Positions 54,138-62,994 of a stretch of DNA of 64,000 nucleotides are shown here, piece by piece. The stretch's first letter is position 1; each line of letters opens with the position of its first letter. The position numbers were made by a program, and so were the translations under genes. The stretch is from positions 434,001-498,000 of the forward strand of contig CAIQVH010000016.1 in assembly GCA_903875215.1 (NCBI GenBank). Reading direction: 5' to 3'. The notes under the pieces were generated by a model that worked only from the letters and a program-made list of their open reading frames with translations, ran no database searches and was not told the DNA's origin. This DNA is from an uncultured Anaerolineae bacterium. Lineage in GTDB: Bacteria > Chloroflexota > Anaerolineae > Anaerolineales > Villigracilaceae.

Positions 54138-54593
54138 CTAGGTTGCACTTTCACCCGGTTTCAAAATCCGAAACGTCGAATGAATCGGCCCGGAGAGCGC
54201 AAGCGTTCCGCCTACCGAACAATACTTTTCCTCCGAAAGCTGGATCGCCTGGGCCACATCCTTCTCCTGCAACTCATCTCCCCACAACAGGTATTGCACC
54301 TCATACCCGGTAAAGCGATAGGGATATTCCGTCAGCCGCTGGTTTCCGCGCACTTTCACCTCAAACGCAACCGGCACCTGGCGCTTCTTGCGCATGATAT
54401 CTACAATATCTATCATCGTGCAGCCCGCCAGCCCAACCAGCAACGCTTCCATCGGCCCGATGCCCGGCTTGCCTTCCGGGTCCTTGCCCATCAGCATCTC
54501 GGCTCCGGCCGGGGTGTGGGCCAGGTAACCACTGGCGCCATCCCAACTGGCCGAAATTTCTTTCCATAAATTGGTGGGTTTTTCTTCGCTCAT
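54138..54593 (-). CDS. OsmC family peroxidase-like protein
   Basis: A 151-residue OsmC/Ohr-superfamily protein. The two redox cysteines are in LVGLAGCTMIDIVDIMRKK (near 58) and SEEKYCSVGGTLA (near 124); the layout is of the YhfA/OsmC type rather than Ohr. Such proteins reduce organic or fatty-acid hydroperoxides. GGAGG lies 12 nt before the ATG. It is divergent from ftsY. Confidence 0.87.
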   Translation of the reverse strand: MSEEKPTNLWKEISASWDGASGYLAHTPAGAEMLMGKDPEGKPGIGPMEALLVGLAGCTMIDIVDIMRKKRQVPVAFEVKVRGNQRLTEYPYRFTGYEVQYLLWGDELQEKDVAQAIQLSEEKYCSVGGTLALSGPIHSTFRILKPGESAT

Positions 54594-54644
54594 GTGTTAG
54601 CCAGCCTCCATTTGGCGCGCAGTATAACATGATTCCTAACGTGA

Positions 54645-54660
54645 TATAATCCCGCCGCTA
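54645..54660 (+). promoter_or_regulatory. -10 box close to the ftsY start
   Basis: TATAAT (54645-54650) stands 9 nt before the ATG at 54660. No ribosome site exists, so the leader is absent or 2-3 nt long. Confidence 0.55.
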
Positions 54661-55565
54661 TGGCAGAATTCTTTATGAAATGGCGTACCGGCCTCGCCAA
54701 AACCAGCAAGGCCGCGTTTGGCCGGTTGGCCGGCCTGCTCGGCGCAACCGAGATCACCCCCGACACCTGGGATGACCTGGAAGCCCTCCTGGTTCAGGCT
54801 GACCTGGGAATTGAAACGACTCAATCCGTGTTGACGGCGCTGCGCGCCGCGGTAAAACGAGACGGGCTGACGCGTGCTTCCGATTTAAGGGATATTCTCA
54901 AGGCTGAATTACGCTCGCGCTTAACCACCCCGCCCCAGGTGACTTTTTCCGTTAAACCAGCGGTCATCCTGCTGGTAGGCGTCAACGGCTCTGGCAAGAC
55001 GACCACCGCTGCCAAGCTCGGTCTGCGCTTCATCCAGGAGGGCAAAACCATCCTGTTTGGCGCCGCCGATACCTTCCGTGCCGCAGCGGTGGATCAGCTT
55101 CAGGTCTGGGGAGAACGGCTCAAGGCCGAGGTGGTGGCCGGCGCGCCCGAATCGGATCCGGGTGCGGTGGCGTACAATGCCATTCAGGCCGGAGTTGCTC
55201 GCAGCGTGGATCTGATTCTGATTGATACCGCCGGGCGTCTGCATACCCGTTTCAATCTGATGGAAGAGTTGAAAAAAGTCCATCGTGTGGTGGGCCGGGC
55301 GTTGGAAGGTGCACCGCAGGCCGTCTGGTTGGTGCTGGATGCGACCACTGGACAGAATGCGCTTCAACAGGCGCGCGCCTTTCGTGAGACGGTCAAGGTG
55401 ACTGGCGTTATCCTGTCCAAGCTCGATTCGTCGGCGCGTGGCGGTATGGCGTTTGCCATTCAGCGTGAACTGGGTCTGCCGATTTTATTTGCCGGGTTGG
55501 GTGAAAAACCCGAAGACTTGACTCCGTTTGACCCGGATGCATTTGTGGATGGAATTTTAGGGTAG
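54660..55565 (+). CDS. ftsY: Signal recognition particle receptor FtsY
   Basis: A 301-residue SRP GTPase that docks ribosome-SRP complexes at the membrane. An N domain (about 1-90) is followed by the G domain: GVNGSGKTTTAAKLG (near 106), DTFRAAAVDQL, DTAGRLHTRFNLMEELKKV, and SKLDSSARGGMAFAI (TKLD replaced by SKLD). The acidic A domain of E. coli FtsY is missing, as in many Gram-positive and Chloroflexota proteins. prfB follows 33 bases downstream. Confidence 0.96.
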   Translation: MAEFFMKWRTGLAKTSKAAFGRLAGLLGATEITPDTWDDLEALLVQADLGIETTQSVLTALRAAVKRDGLTRASDLRDILKAELRSRLTTPPQVTFSVKPAVILLVGVNGSGKTTTAAKLGLRFIQEGKTILFGAADTFRAAAVDQLQVWGERLKAEVVAGAPESDPGAVAYNAIQAGVARSVDLILIDTAGRLHTRFNLMEELKKVHRVVGRALEGAPQAVWLVLDATTGQNALQQARAFRETVKVTGVILSKLDSSARGGMAFAIQRELGLPILFAGLGEKPEDLTPFDPDAFVDGILG

Positions 55566-55598
55566 GGTGGCGCCGCCGCCTGGCCTTTTGGAGGCAGT

Positions 55599-56682
55599 AT
55601 GCAGGATTTATTGGATCGTTTACAACATGCCGGGGAATTGACTCACCAGCTTTTGGAGCGTCTTTGACTTGCCGTCAAAGGAAACCCAGCTGATCGAGCT
55701 TGATAAATTGATCGCCGCGCCAGATTTTTGGAATGATGCCCAGGCGGCGCAAAAAATCAGTAAGAATGCGGCGGCGCTGCGCAATGATGTGGAAGAGTGG
55801 CGCGCGTTTGAGCGCCGCATCCATGATGCGTGTGAGTTGGCCGGCCTGGGGGATGAGTCGCTGCGCGAGGAGCTGGCGGCGGAAGTGGCGGCGATTGAAC
55901 AGGAGTTGGAGAAGCGTTCGTTTGCGGCAATGCTTTCGGGCCCGTATGATGAATCGGATGCGATTCTTGCCATTCATGCCGGGGCGGGCGGCACCGACAG
56001 TCAGGATTGGGCAGCCATGCTCCAGCGGATGTATCTGCGCTGGGCGGAAGAAAATGGCTATCAAACCGAATTGATTGATCTGACCGAAGGCGAAGAGGCC
56101 GGCACCAAGTCGGTCACCATCTCGGTCAGTGGGCGCTACGCTTTTGGGTATTTACGCTCGGAGAAGGGTGTGCACCGGCTGGTGCGCCTTTCGCCGTTCG
56201 ATGCCGCTCATCGCCGCCATACGTCGTTTGCGCTGGTGGAAGTGTTACCGCAGGTGGCGATGGACAGCCCCGAGGTGCAGATCAACCCGGCGGATATTGA
56301 AATTGAAGTGTACCGCTCTTCAGGCGCGGGCGGCCAGAATGTGCAGAAGAACTCCACTGCGGTGCGTATTCGCCATATCCCCACCGGAATTATCGTCACC
56401 TGTCAGAATGAACGCTCGCAGACTCAGAACCGCGAATCGGCGATGGGGGTCTTGCGGGCGCGTTTGCTGCAATTACAGCAAGCCCGGCAGGATGCTGAAG
56501 TGGCCATTTTGCGCGGCGATTACACCAAGGCCGAATGGGGCAGCCAGATTCGTTCCTATGTGCTGCATCCTTACCAGTTGGTCAAGGATCATCGCACTGA
56601 GCACGAAGTTGGGAACACTCAGGCTGTGCTGGATGGCGCATTGCAGGGCTTTATGGAAGCCTGGCTGCGCCAGGGTGGTTAG
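55599..56682 (+). CDS. prfB: Peptide chain release factor 2, with programmed +1 frameshift
   Basis: A 360-residue release factor for UGA/UAA. The first 22 codons (ATG 55599, with GGAGG 4 nt upstream) end at CTT TGA C: TGA at 55665-55667 is bypassed by a +1 shift after CTT, and the frame resumes at GAC (55666). An internal SD-like GGAG lies 3 nt before CTT, as in the classic RF2 site. Downstream are HAGAGGTDSQDW, the SPF tripeptide in RLSPFDAAHRR and the catalytic GGQ in SSGAGGQNVQKNS (near 245). Expression is autoregulated by RF2 level. Coordinates span both frames: 55599-55664 plus 55666-56682. Confidence 0.96.
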
Positions 56683-56693
56683 CTTTTCACCCC

Positions 56694-57293
56694 ATGATTT
56701 TGTGGATTATTGTGATGAAACCCTGGAAAACCCTGACGCGTGAATTGGTGCTCGATTTCAATCGTTGGTTAAGGATTGAAAGCCATAAAATTGAACTCCA
56801 CGACGGGCGCGTGATTGAAGAATGGCCCTGGGTGGTCATCCCGTCTTTTGTGGATGTGCTGCCGGTGCTGGAAGATGGACGCATCCTGTGTATGCGCCAG
56901 TTCAAATATGGTGTTGGAGAAATTTCACTTTCAACGATGGGCGGCATGATCGATGAAGGCGAAACGCCTGAACAGGCCGCGCGCCGCGAGATGTTTGAAG
57001 AAATGGGCTGTGAGGCCGGTGAAATGGTTTTCCTGGGAAAATATGCCTCGGATGCCAATCGTGGCTGTGGGTTGGCTCACCTTTTTCTCGCACTTGATGC
57101 CAGACAGGTGACTGCTCCGGATTCCGGCGACCTGGAGGAGCAGGAATTGGTCGCCCTGACGCCGGCGGAGTTACGCGCCGCCTTCATGGCTGGCGAGTTT
57201 CGGATGCTTTCGTGGGCCGCGTTGGTCGGGTTGGGGTTGATGTACCTTGACTCGCACGCGCCTCCCGCTCTCGGGCAGGAGAATGTGATTTGA
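56694..57293 (+). CDS. NUDIX hydrolase, ADP-sugar pyrophosphatase-like
   Basis: A 199-residue NUDIX enzyme. The box is complete: GGMIDEGETPEQAARREMFEEMG (near 84-106). The surrounding VDVLPVLEDGRILCMRQFKYG strand and the C-terminal acidic helix resemble ADP-ribose pyrophosphatases. ATG 56694 and ATG 56715 are equally possible; neither has a clear ribosome site. It starts 11 bases after prfB, so is probably co-transcribed. Confidence 0.88.
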   Translation: MILWIIVMKPWKTLTRELVLDFNRWLRIESHKIELHDGRVIEEWPWVVIPSFVDVLPVLEDGRILCMRQFKYGVGEISLSTMGGMIDEGETPEQAARREMFEEMGCEAGEMVFLGKYASDANRGCGLAHLFLALDARQVTAPDSGDLEEQELVALTPAELRAAFMAGEFRMLSWAALVGLGLMYLDSHAPPALGQENVI

Positions 57294-57306
57294 CCTGGAA
57301 ATGTAA

Positions 57307-57335
57307 CCGGAGCCGGGAAGTAACCCCGGCTCCGG
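57307..57335. terminator. Hairpin between convergent genes
   Basis: CCGGAGCCGGG (57307-57317) pairs with CCCGGCTCCGG (57325-57335); moderate T-rich sequence follows on plus. Confidence 0.7.
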
Positions 57336-57362
57336 CTTTGATTCTGTTTCGCAGCGGTTTCT

Positions 57363-58496
57363 CTACGGCGTCGGCGTGACGGTCTCGGTGACGGTCGGTG
57401 TGAGGGTGGCGCTGGCCGGTACCGGCGTGGGCGTGATGGAGGGTGTGTTGCTCGGCGGGATGGGGGTATATGTCGCGCCGGGCACAACGATCCGCACCGA
57501 AAAGCCCGCGCCGAATAGTGTGCCCGTGTCAGACATCATGCGCCAGTACCCGATATAGGTTCCCGGCGTGTTGGGCGCCACAAAATCCAGCGAAAAATCG
57601 GTGGTGGCGTTGATGGCCACGGTGCGGCGGATCATGGTTGTATCACTGCCCATCAATTCTCCGCCGGTGAAAAAGAATTTGTAAGCTGAGACCCAGGCGC
57701 AGGTGCCGTTGTTCTTGATGCGCCAGGTCTTGCGGAAGCTTTCCCCGGCCTTGATCTGCGTTCCATCCGGAATGGTCACATCGCTGATTAAAGCAGAATT
57801 GTTACAGCCCACCGCGCCATAGGTCGGCGTGATGGAAGGCTGCACCGTGATGGTGGTGGTTCCCGGGGTGACAGGCGTTCCAGCCACGTTAATCTGTACG
57901 CTGACCTGCACCCCAAACGTCTGACCGGTTTCCGAAGCCAGGCGCCAGTAGCCGGTATATTTTTGCGGCGTGGCCGGCGCGGTGAGAACAACCGAGACAT
58001 CCAGGCTGCCGCCCGTGCCGACACTTTGCGTCAGTGCCGTGGCAACTCCTCCCAGCACATCTCCGCTGATAAAGGTCATTTTATAGTTGGTGTTCCAGGC
58101 GCAGGTGCCGGTATTTTGCAGGCGCCAGGTCTTGGTAAAGACCTGCCCCGGTGCAATCTGCTGGCCATCCGGGATGGTCACATCGGTGACATAGGCCGAT
58201 TGGTTGCACCCGCTTGGGTTGGAGGCCGGCGGCTGAATGACCGCGCTGGTCGGCGGGATGCCTGCTGTCGGTGTGGCAGTTCCAGTTCCAGTCGGTGCGG
58301 GAGTTTGAGTGGCAAGGGGCTGGGCTGCTGCCGTGGCGGCCATCTGTGCCTGCAAAGTTTCTGCCGCGGCAGTATAAATCGCATCCACACTGAGCGGCGT
58401 GGCGGTTGCCTCGCCGCCGGCAGGGCCGCAAGCGGCCATCAACAGGCCGCTGATGAGTAATACCAAAGAGAGTTGGGAACGTTTGGGTAGAAACAT
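57363..58496 (-). CDS. Lipoprotein with two NBR1-Ig-like domains
   Basis: A 377-residue lipoprotein (lipobox LLMAAC). A Thr/Pro/Ala linker is followed by two copies of an NBR1-like Ig domain, each starting CN(Q/N)SA..(T/S)DVTIPDG and carrying WRLQNTGTCAW or WRIKNNGTCAW, then YTGYWRL or YIGYWRM. The two copies are separated by a Thr/Val-rich spacer, and the C terminus is again Thr/Pro. Bacterial members are cell-surface proteins; partners are unknown. ATG 58496 has GGAGG 5 nt upstream. A TTGTCA-17-TATACA promoter lies upstream on minus. Confidence 0.82.
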   Translation of the reverse strand: MFLPKRSQLSLVLLISGLLMAACGPAGGEATATPLSVDAIYTAAAETLQAQMAATAAAQPLATQTPAPTGTGTATPTAGIPPTSAVIQPPASNPSGCNQSAYVTDVTIPDGQQIAPGQVFTKTWRLQNTGTCAWNTNYKMTFISGDVLGGVATALTQSVGTGGSLDVSVVLTAPATPQKYTGYWRLASETGQTFGVQVSVQINVAGTPVTPGTTTITVQPSITPTYGAVGCNNSALISDVTIPDGTQIKAGESFRKTWRIKNNGTCAWVSAYKFFFTGGELMGSDTTMIRRTVAINATTDFSLDFVAPNTPGTYIGYWRMMSDTGTLFGAGFSVRIVVPGATYTPIPPSNTPSITPTPVPASATLTPTVTETVTPTP

Positions 58497-58512
58497 TTTT
58501 CCTCCGGGAAAC

Positions 58513-58541
58513 CTGTATACCATAGGATGACGAATCTGACA
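58513..58541 (-). promoter_or_regulatory. Promoter of the NBR1-Ig lipoprotein gene
   Basis: On minus, TTGTCA (58541-58536), a 17-bp spacer and TATACA (58518-58513) lie about 17 nt before the start codon at 58496. Confidence 0.6.
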
Positions 58542-58561
58542 AAACAAACGTTCCCGGCTTC

Positions 58562-58590
58562 TTGACAGTCTACGTCCTACTCGCTATAAT
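58562..58590 (+). promoter_or_regulatory. Consensus sigma-70 promoter of rpmF
   Basis: TTGACA (58562-58567), 17 bp, TATAAT (58585-58590): a perfect match to the housekeeping consensus, suiting a ribosomal protein gene. The leader is about 50 nt and carries AAGGAG. Confidence 0.9.
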
Positions 58591-58647
58591 CAGTCCGCTT
58601 AAACAGAAACACAATCCAGAAATGGATGCTATCATTAAGGAGAAAGA

Positions 58648-58830
58648 ATGCCCCCTCATCCAAAGCGTAAACATTCAAAGGGTCGCCGTGATCGCCGCCG
58701 CGCCCATGATGCCCTGCAGCCCCGCAACCTGGTTGACTGCACCTGCGGCGCAAAGCACCTGCCTCACGTGGTTTGCCCCAACTGTGGCAAGTACAATGAC
58801 CGCCAGGTCATCGAAGTCAAGAAAGACTGA
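58648..58830 (+). CDS. rpmF: 50S ribosomal protein L32
   Basis: A 60-residue basic ribosomal protein. MPPHPKRKHSKGRRDRRRAHDAL is followed by a zinc-finger-like CTCG and CPNCG pair (near 31-47), which is the Cys-containing form of L32. AAGGAG lies 6 nt before the ATG. fabD is 64 bases downstream, the usual rpmF-fab linkage in bacteria. Confidence 0.95.
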   Translation: MPPHPKRKHSKGRRDRRRAHDALQPRNLVDCTCGAKHLPHVVCPNCGKYNDRQVIEVKKD

Positions 58831-58894
58831 CCCAAAACATCGACGCGCCGTGACCTTCACGGCGCGTTTGTGTTTTAACTCGGCGAGGTGAAAC

Positions 58895-59827
58895 ATGACG
58901 ATTAAATATTCCGAGACAGCTTTTATTTTCCCCGGCCAGGGTTCACAGGGAGTTGGCATGGGCCGCGACCTGGCGGCGGCCTTCCCAGCGGCCCGCGCCG
59001 TGTTTGACGAGGCCGATTCCATCCTGGGATTCGCTTTTTCGAAAATGATGTGGGAAGGCCCGGATTCTGACTTGAACGACACGCTCAACACGCAGCCTGC
59101 ATTATTTATCCATTCCCTGGCCGCTTTCCACGCACTCGGGCCTGAAGCTGCTCCCGTTTTCATGGCCGGACACTCGCTCGGGCAGCTTTCCGCGCTCACT
59201 GCCGCCGGAGCACTCTCTTTTGCCGATGGGCTGCGACTGGTTCGCCGGCGCGGCGAGTTGATGAAGCGTGCCGGTGAGCGTAACCCGGGTGGCATGGCCG
59301 CCATCCTGGGAGTCGACATCCCAACTTTGGATGCAGTCTGCGCTGCGGCCAGCACGGCTGGCGAGATTGTGCAGGTGGCGAATGACAACTGTCCCGGCCA
59401 GGTGGTTATTTCCGGGCATAAAGCGGCGTTGGAGCGCGCCATGTTGGGCGCGAAGGCCGCTGGCGCCAAGCGCGCCCTGCCGCTGGCCGTCAGTATTGCC
59501 GCGCATTCTCCGTTGATGGATTCCATCCAGACCGAGTGGGATGAAGCCGTCGGCGCAGCTGCTTTTTGCGAGGCGCATATTCCGGTGGTGGGGAATGTTT
59601 CGGCGCAGCCGCTGACGAAAGCTGAAGACCTGCGTGCCGATGTGCGGGCGCAGATGCAAAACCGGGTGCGCTGGACGGAATCGGTGCGCTGGATGAATGC
59701 CCAGGGCGTGGGAATCTTTGTCGAAGTGGGAACCGGTTCGGTGTTGGGCGGGCTGGTGAAGCGGATTGTCGAAGGTGTGCTTTGTCTGCCGTTGGGAAAT
59801 CCACAGGATTTTGAAGCGTTGAAGTAG
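58895..59827 (+). CDS. fabD: Malonyl-CoA:ACP transacylase
   Basis: A 310-residue enzyme loading malonate on ACP for fatty-acid synthesis. It has AFIFPGQGSQGVGMGRDLA, nucleophile elbow GHSLGQLSAL (Ser near 91), QVANDNCPGQVVISG and the catalytic His in VSIAAHSPLM (near 200). GTGSVLGGLVKRI ends the domain. The nearby AGGTG precedes the ATG. No other fab gene lies in the window. Confidence 0.95.
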   Translation: MTIKYSETAFIFPGQGSQGVGMGRDLAAAFPAARAVFDEADSILGFAFSKMMWEGPDSDLNDTLNTQPALFIHSLAAFHALGPEAAPVFMAGHSLGQLSALTAAGALSFADGLRLVRRRGELMKRAGERNPGGMAAILGVDIPTLDAVCAAASTAGEIVQVANDNCPGQVVISGHKAALERAMLGAKAAGAKRALPLAVSIAAHSPLMDSIQTEWDEAVGAAAFCEAHIPVVGNVSAQPLTKAEDLRADVRAQMQNRVRWTESVRWMNAQGVGIFVEVGTGSVLGGLVKRIVEGVLCLPLGNPQDFEALK

Positions 59828-59893
59828 TCTTTCCCTGTTTGGCTTGGATGGGAAGGTGACATTTGACGTGATGTTTTGCCAGGAGGCGGGTAG

Positions 59894-59998
59894 TATAATA
59901 TTTTTATGAGACTGTTGCCTGACATTCAATTGTCAGCGCCCTTTGGCGGTAGTCGTACTATATCTGGTCAGCGGATAAACGCTGACCAGATTATTTTT
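59894..59998 (+). promoter_or_regulatory. Promoter and structured leader with terminator before the aminotransferase
   Basis: TATAAT (59894-59899) is followed by a leader of about 105 nt. It contains a stem CTGACA/TGTCAG (about 59920-59935), a short GCGCC/GGCG stem, and then a terminator: ATCTGGTCAGCG (about 59960-59971) with CGCTGACCAGAT and TATTTTTT. The ribosome site AAGGAG comes directly after. The first stem ends in GTCAGCG, identical to part of the terminator arm, so alternative pairing is possible. Confidence 0.55.
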
Positions 59999-60012
59999 TA
60001 CAAGGAGCATCC

Positions 60013-61230
60013 ATGAGATTGAGTAAACTGGCTTCCGAAATTGCCGAGTCCCCGACGCTGGCGCTCAACGAAGAAGCGCGGCTGTTGCGGGAACGAGGAG
60101 AACCCGTCATTCACCTGGGAATTGGCGAACCGAAGAATAAGACCCCAATGAATGCCATCCTGGCTTCGGCGGCGAAATTGACCAGCGGGGAAGTGAAATA
60201 TACGCCTGCGGACGGCACGCCCGCGCTGAAAAAGGCCATCATCCGCTATACCGAGGAGAATTACAACCGGCTGGTCTCGCCGGAAAACGTGATCGTCACC
60301 AACGGGGCCAAACAGTCGCTGTTCAATATCCTGTATTCAATCTTGAATCCGCAGGATGAAGTGATTGTGCTGGCGCCTTATTGGGTTTCATATCCCGAAC
60401 TCATAAAAATGTGCTACGGGAAACCGGTCATTGTCACACCTGAAGATGGGACGTTTATTCCGAATTTCAAGGAAATTGAACGGGCGGTGACGGGGTACAC
60501 GCGCGCGATCATTGTCAACAGCCCGAATAATCCTTCCGGCGCGGTCTACCCGGCAGCGTTGATCGAAAAACTGGTGGATTTTTGTGAAAAGAAGGGGATT
60601 TTCCTGATCTGCGATGATATTTACCATAAACTGGTGTTTGACCGCCAGGAAGCGGCGCCTGCCTTCCGTTTTACGGACAAGGACATCGAAGACAGCCACG
60701 TCATCGTGGTGAATGGGGTGGCGAAGGTTTACGGGATGACGGGATTCCGCGTCGGGTGGGTGGTGGCGCAGCGGCAGCTGGTGCGGGTGATGACCAACGT
60801 CACGGCGCAGATGACTTCCGGGGTTTCACCGGTCTCCCAATCTGCGGCGGAGGGGGCGCTGAATGGCCTGCAAAACGTAGTCGAGGCGCTGCGACTCCAA
60901 ATCCAGAATAACCGCGAAGTTTTCTTGCAGGAGATGAAAACCTTCCACGGTGCGCGGCTGATCAAACCGGATGGGACGTTTTATGCGCTGCCGGATTTGC
61001 GCGCTTTCAATGCCAGTTCGGTGGAGCTGTCGAAGTTCCTGCTTAAGAAGGCGCTGGTGGTGACCGTGCCGGGCAAGGAATTTGGCATGGAAGGACATAT
61101 CCGCCTGTCGCTTTCGGGCACGGTCAAGGATGTGACCGAGGGCGTGGCGCGCATCAAGTGGGCGCTCGACCCGACCAGCCCGAATGAGATTTATATCGGC
61201 GACAAGAAAATGGTGCGGGATTGGCTGTAG
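60013..61230 (+). CDS. PLP-dependent aminotransferase (aspartate aminotransferase-like)
   Basis: A 405-residue class I/II aminotransferase. It has HLGIGEPKNKTP, YTPADGTPALKKAI, TNGAKQSLFNILYSI, VNSPNNPSGAV and the PLP lysine in NGVAKVYGMTGFRVGW (near 243). These are features of type Ib aspartate aminotransferases. C-terminal Arg in HIRLSLSG binds the alpha-carboxylate. AAGGAG precedes the ATG. It may be attenuated by its leader. Specificity for aspartate is likely but not proven. Confidence 0.9.
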   Translation: MRLSKLASEIAESPTLALNEEARLLRERGEPVIHLGIGEPKNKTPMNAILASAAKLTSGEVKYTPADGTPALKKAIIRYTEENYNRLVSPENVIVTNGAKQSLFNILYSILNPQDEVIVLAPYWVSYPELIKMCYGKPVIVTPEDGTFIPNFKEIERAVTGYTRAIIVNSPNNPSGAVYPAALIEKLVDFCEKKGIFLICDDIYHKLVFDRQEAAPAFRFTDKDIEDSHVIVVNGVAKVYGMTGFRVGWVVAQRQLVRVMTNVTAQMTSGVSPVSQSAAEGALNGLQNVVEALRLQIQNNREVFLQEMKTFHGARLIKPDGTFYALPDLRAFNASSVELSKFLLKKALVVTVPGKEFGMEGHIRLSLSGTVKDVTEGVARIKWALDPTSPNEIYIGDKKMVRDWL

Positions 61231-61293
61231 TCTCGATACGGCGGCGATGGTCGAGCGCTTCGCAGTCGAGACCCCGCCGCCTACTCGACCACC
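61229..61293. repeat. Possible dispersed palindromic repeat
   Basis: The 78-bp gap between the aminotransferase and pckA consists of GTCTCGATACGGCGGCG... and ...CCGCCGCCTACTCGACC, arms that are imperfectly complementary (CGGCGGCG with CCGCCGCC). It looks like a REP-type unit, but only one copy is in this window. Confidence 0.45.
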
Positions 61294-61308
61294 GTTTGGA
61301 GAAAACCC

Positions 61309-62955
61309 ATGAATAATCTATTGAATATCAAAACCCCCGCCGAAGGCATTGCCCAGACTCGCAAGGCGGATTACAACCTGTCCAATCACGGCGTGGGGAA
61401 TTTGCGCCTGGCCTATTGGAATTTAGCCAACGAAGCGCTCTACGAGGAAGCCATTTTCCGCGGCGAGGGCGCAACGGCCGTGGGCGGCCCGTTTGTGGCC
61501 AATACCGGCAAACACACGGCGCGCTCAGCCAACGATAAATTTGTGGTGCGCGAGACCGATTCTGAAGGAAATATCTGGTGGGGCGTCTACAACCGTCCAT
61601 TTGAAGCAGGCAAGTTCGATGAACTCTACGGGCGCATGCTCGGCTTTTTGCAGGGCCGCGACGTGTTCGTGCAGGATGTCTACGGCGGCGCGGACGAGAA
61701 TTACCGTCTGCCGGTGCGCATTGTCACCGAGCTGGCCTGGCATAGTCTGTTCACGCGCAATATGTTCCTGCTGCCGCAGACGCTGGAGGAATACCGGCGT
61801 TTTGTGCCCGAATTTACCATCCTGGCGATGCCGTCCTTCAAAGGCGCGCCATCGGTTGACAATACCGCCAGCGAAACCTTCATCTGCCTGTCGTTCGAGA
61901 AAAAACTGGCCATCATCGGCAACACGGCCTACGCGGGTGAGATTAAAAAGTCCGTTTTTACGATTTTGAACTACCTGCTGCCGCTGCAGGGCGTGCTTTC
62001 GATGCACTGCTCGGCCAACGTCAGCCCGACCGACCCGGATGACGTGGCGCTGTTCTTCGGTCTTTCCGGCACCGGCAAGACGACCCTCTCCGCCGACCCG
62101 ACCCGCCGCCTGATCGGCGACGATGAGCATGGCTGGAGCGACGAGGGTGTTTTCAACTTCGAGGGTGGCTGCTACGCCAAGGTGATCGGATTGTCGGAAT
62201 CCGCCGAGCCGGAGATTTACGCCACCACCAAACGCTATGGGACGATCCTGGAGAATGTGCCCTTCGACCCGGTCACGCGCTACATCGACCTGGACGACGA
62301 CTCGCTGACGGAAAATACCCGCGCCTCGTACCCGCTTGAATTCATTGCCAACGCCGTCCCGGAGAAAAAGGCCGGGCACCCGAAAAACGTTATCCTGCTG
62401 ACCTGCGACGCCAGCGGCGTGATGCCGCCCATCGCGCGCCTCACTCCCAACCAGGCACTGTACCAGTTCATCAGCGGGTATACCTCCAAAATAGCGGGAA
62501 CTGAAGTCGGGTTGGGCAAAGAGCCGGAAATTACCTTTTCGGCTTGTTTCGGCGGCCCGTTCATGGTGCACCATCCCTATAAATACGCGGAACTGCTCAA
62601 ACGCAAAATTGAGCGTTACGGCGTGACCTGCTGGCTGGTCAACACCGGCTGGGTGGGCGGGCCGTATGGCGTCGGCAAGCGCATCAGCATCCGGCACACC
62701 CGCGCCCTGCTCAACGCCGCGCTGACCGGCAAACTGGCGGATGTGGAATATTATCGGGATCCGGTTTTTGGCTTTGAAGTCCCCAAGAGCTGCCCGGACG
62801 TGCCCGAAGCGGTGCTGCAGCCCTGGTCAAGCTGGCCCAGCCGCGCGGAGTATGACAAGCGCTATACCGATCTGGCGATGCGCTTTCAGCAAAACTTCGC
62901 CAAATTCACCGGCGGCACGCCGCAGGAAGTCATCGACGCCGGGCCGAAAGTCTAG
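61309..62955 (+). CDS. pckA: Phosphoenolpyruvate carboxykinase (ATP)
   Basis: A 548-residue enzyme converting oxaloacetate and ATP to PEP, CO2 and ADP. It has GEGATAVGGPFVANTGKHTARS near residue 50, RIVTELAWHSLFTRNMF, the P-loop FFGLSGTGKTTLSADPTR (near 249-266), IGDDEHGWSDEGVFNFEGGCYAK and the C-terminal WLVNTGWVGGPYGVGKRI. ATP specificity follows from the family. With maeB it can link C4 and C3 pools in gluconeogenesis. No ribosome site is obvious; GGAG lies about 7 nt before the ATG. Confidence 0.96.
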   Translation: MNNLLNIKTPAEGIAQTRKADYNLSNHGVGNLRLAYWNLANEALYEEAIFRGEGATAVGGPFVANTGKHTARSANDKFVVRETDSEGNIWWGVYNRPFEAGKFDELYGRMLGFLQGRDVFVQDVYGGADENYRLPVRIVTELAWHSLFTRNMFLLPQTLEEYRRFVPEFTILAMPSFKGAPSVDNTASETFICLSFEKKLAIIGNTAYAGEIKKSVFTILNYLLPLQGVLSMHCSANVSPTDPDDVALFFGLSGTGKTTLSADPTRRLIGDDEHGWSDEGVFNFEGGCYAKVIGLSESAEPEIYATTKRYGTILENVPFDPVTRYIDLDDDSLTENTRASYPLEFIANAVPEKKAGHPKNVILLTCDASGVMPPIARLTPNQALYQFISGYTSKIAGTEVGLGKEPEITFSACFGGPFMVHHPYKYAELLKRKIERYGVTCWLVNTGWVGGPYGVGKRISIRHTRALLNAALTGKLADVEYYRDPVFGFEVPKSCPDVPEAVLQPWSSWPSRAEYDKRYTDLAMRFQQNFAKFTGGTPQEVIDAGPKV

Positions 62956-62958
62956 AGT

Positions 62959-62994
62959 AAAAATCTCCGGGTTCATACCACCCGGAGATTTTTT
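62959..62994. terminator. Terminator between pckA and the DmsBC gene
   Basis: AAATCTCCGGG (62961-62971) pairs with CCCGGAGATTT (62981-62991) with a T-run after. It overlaps the end of the minus-strand gene (stop at 62973). Confidence 0.88.

Noticed and set aside
61525-62697. 390-codon minus-strand frame
   Set aside because: It is antisense to pckA; no motif is seen in it.
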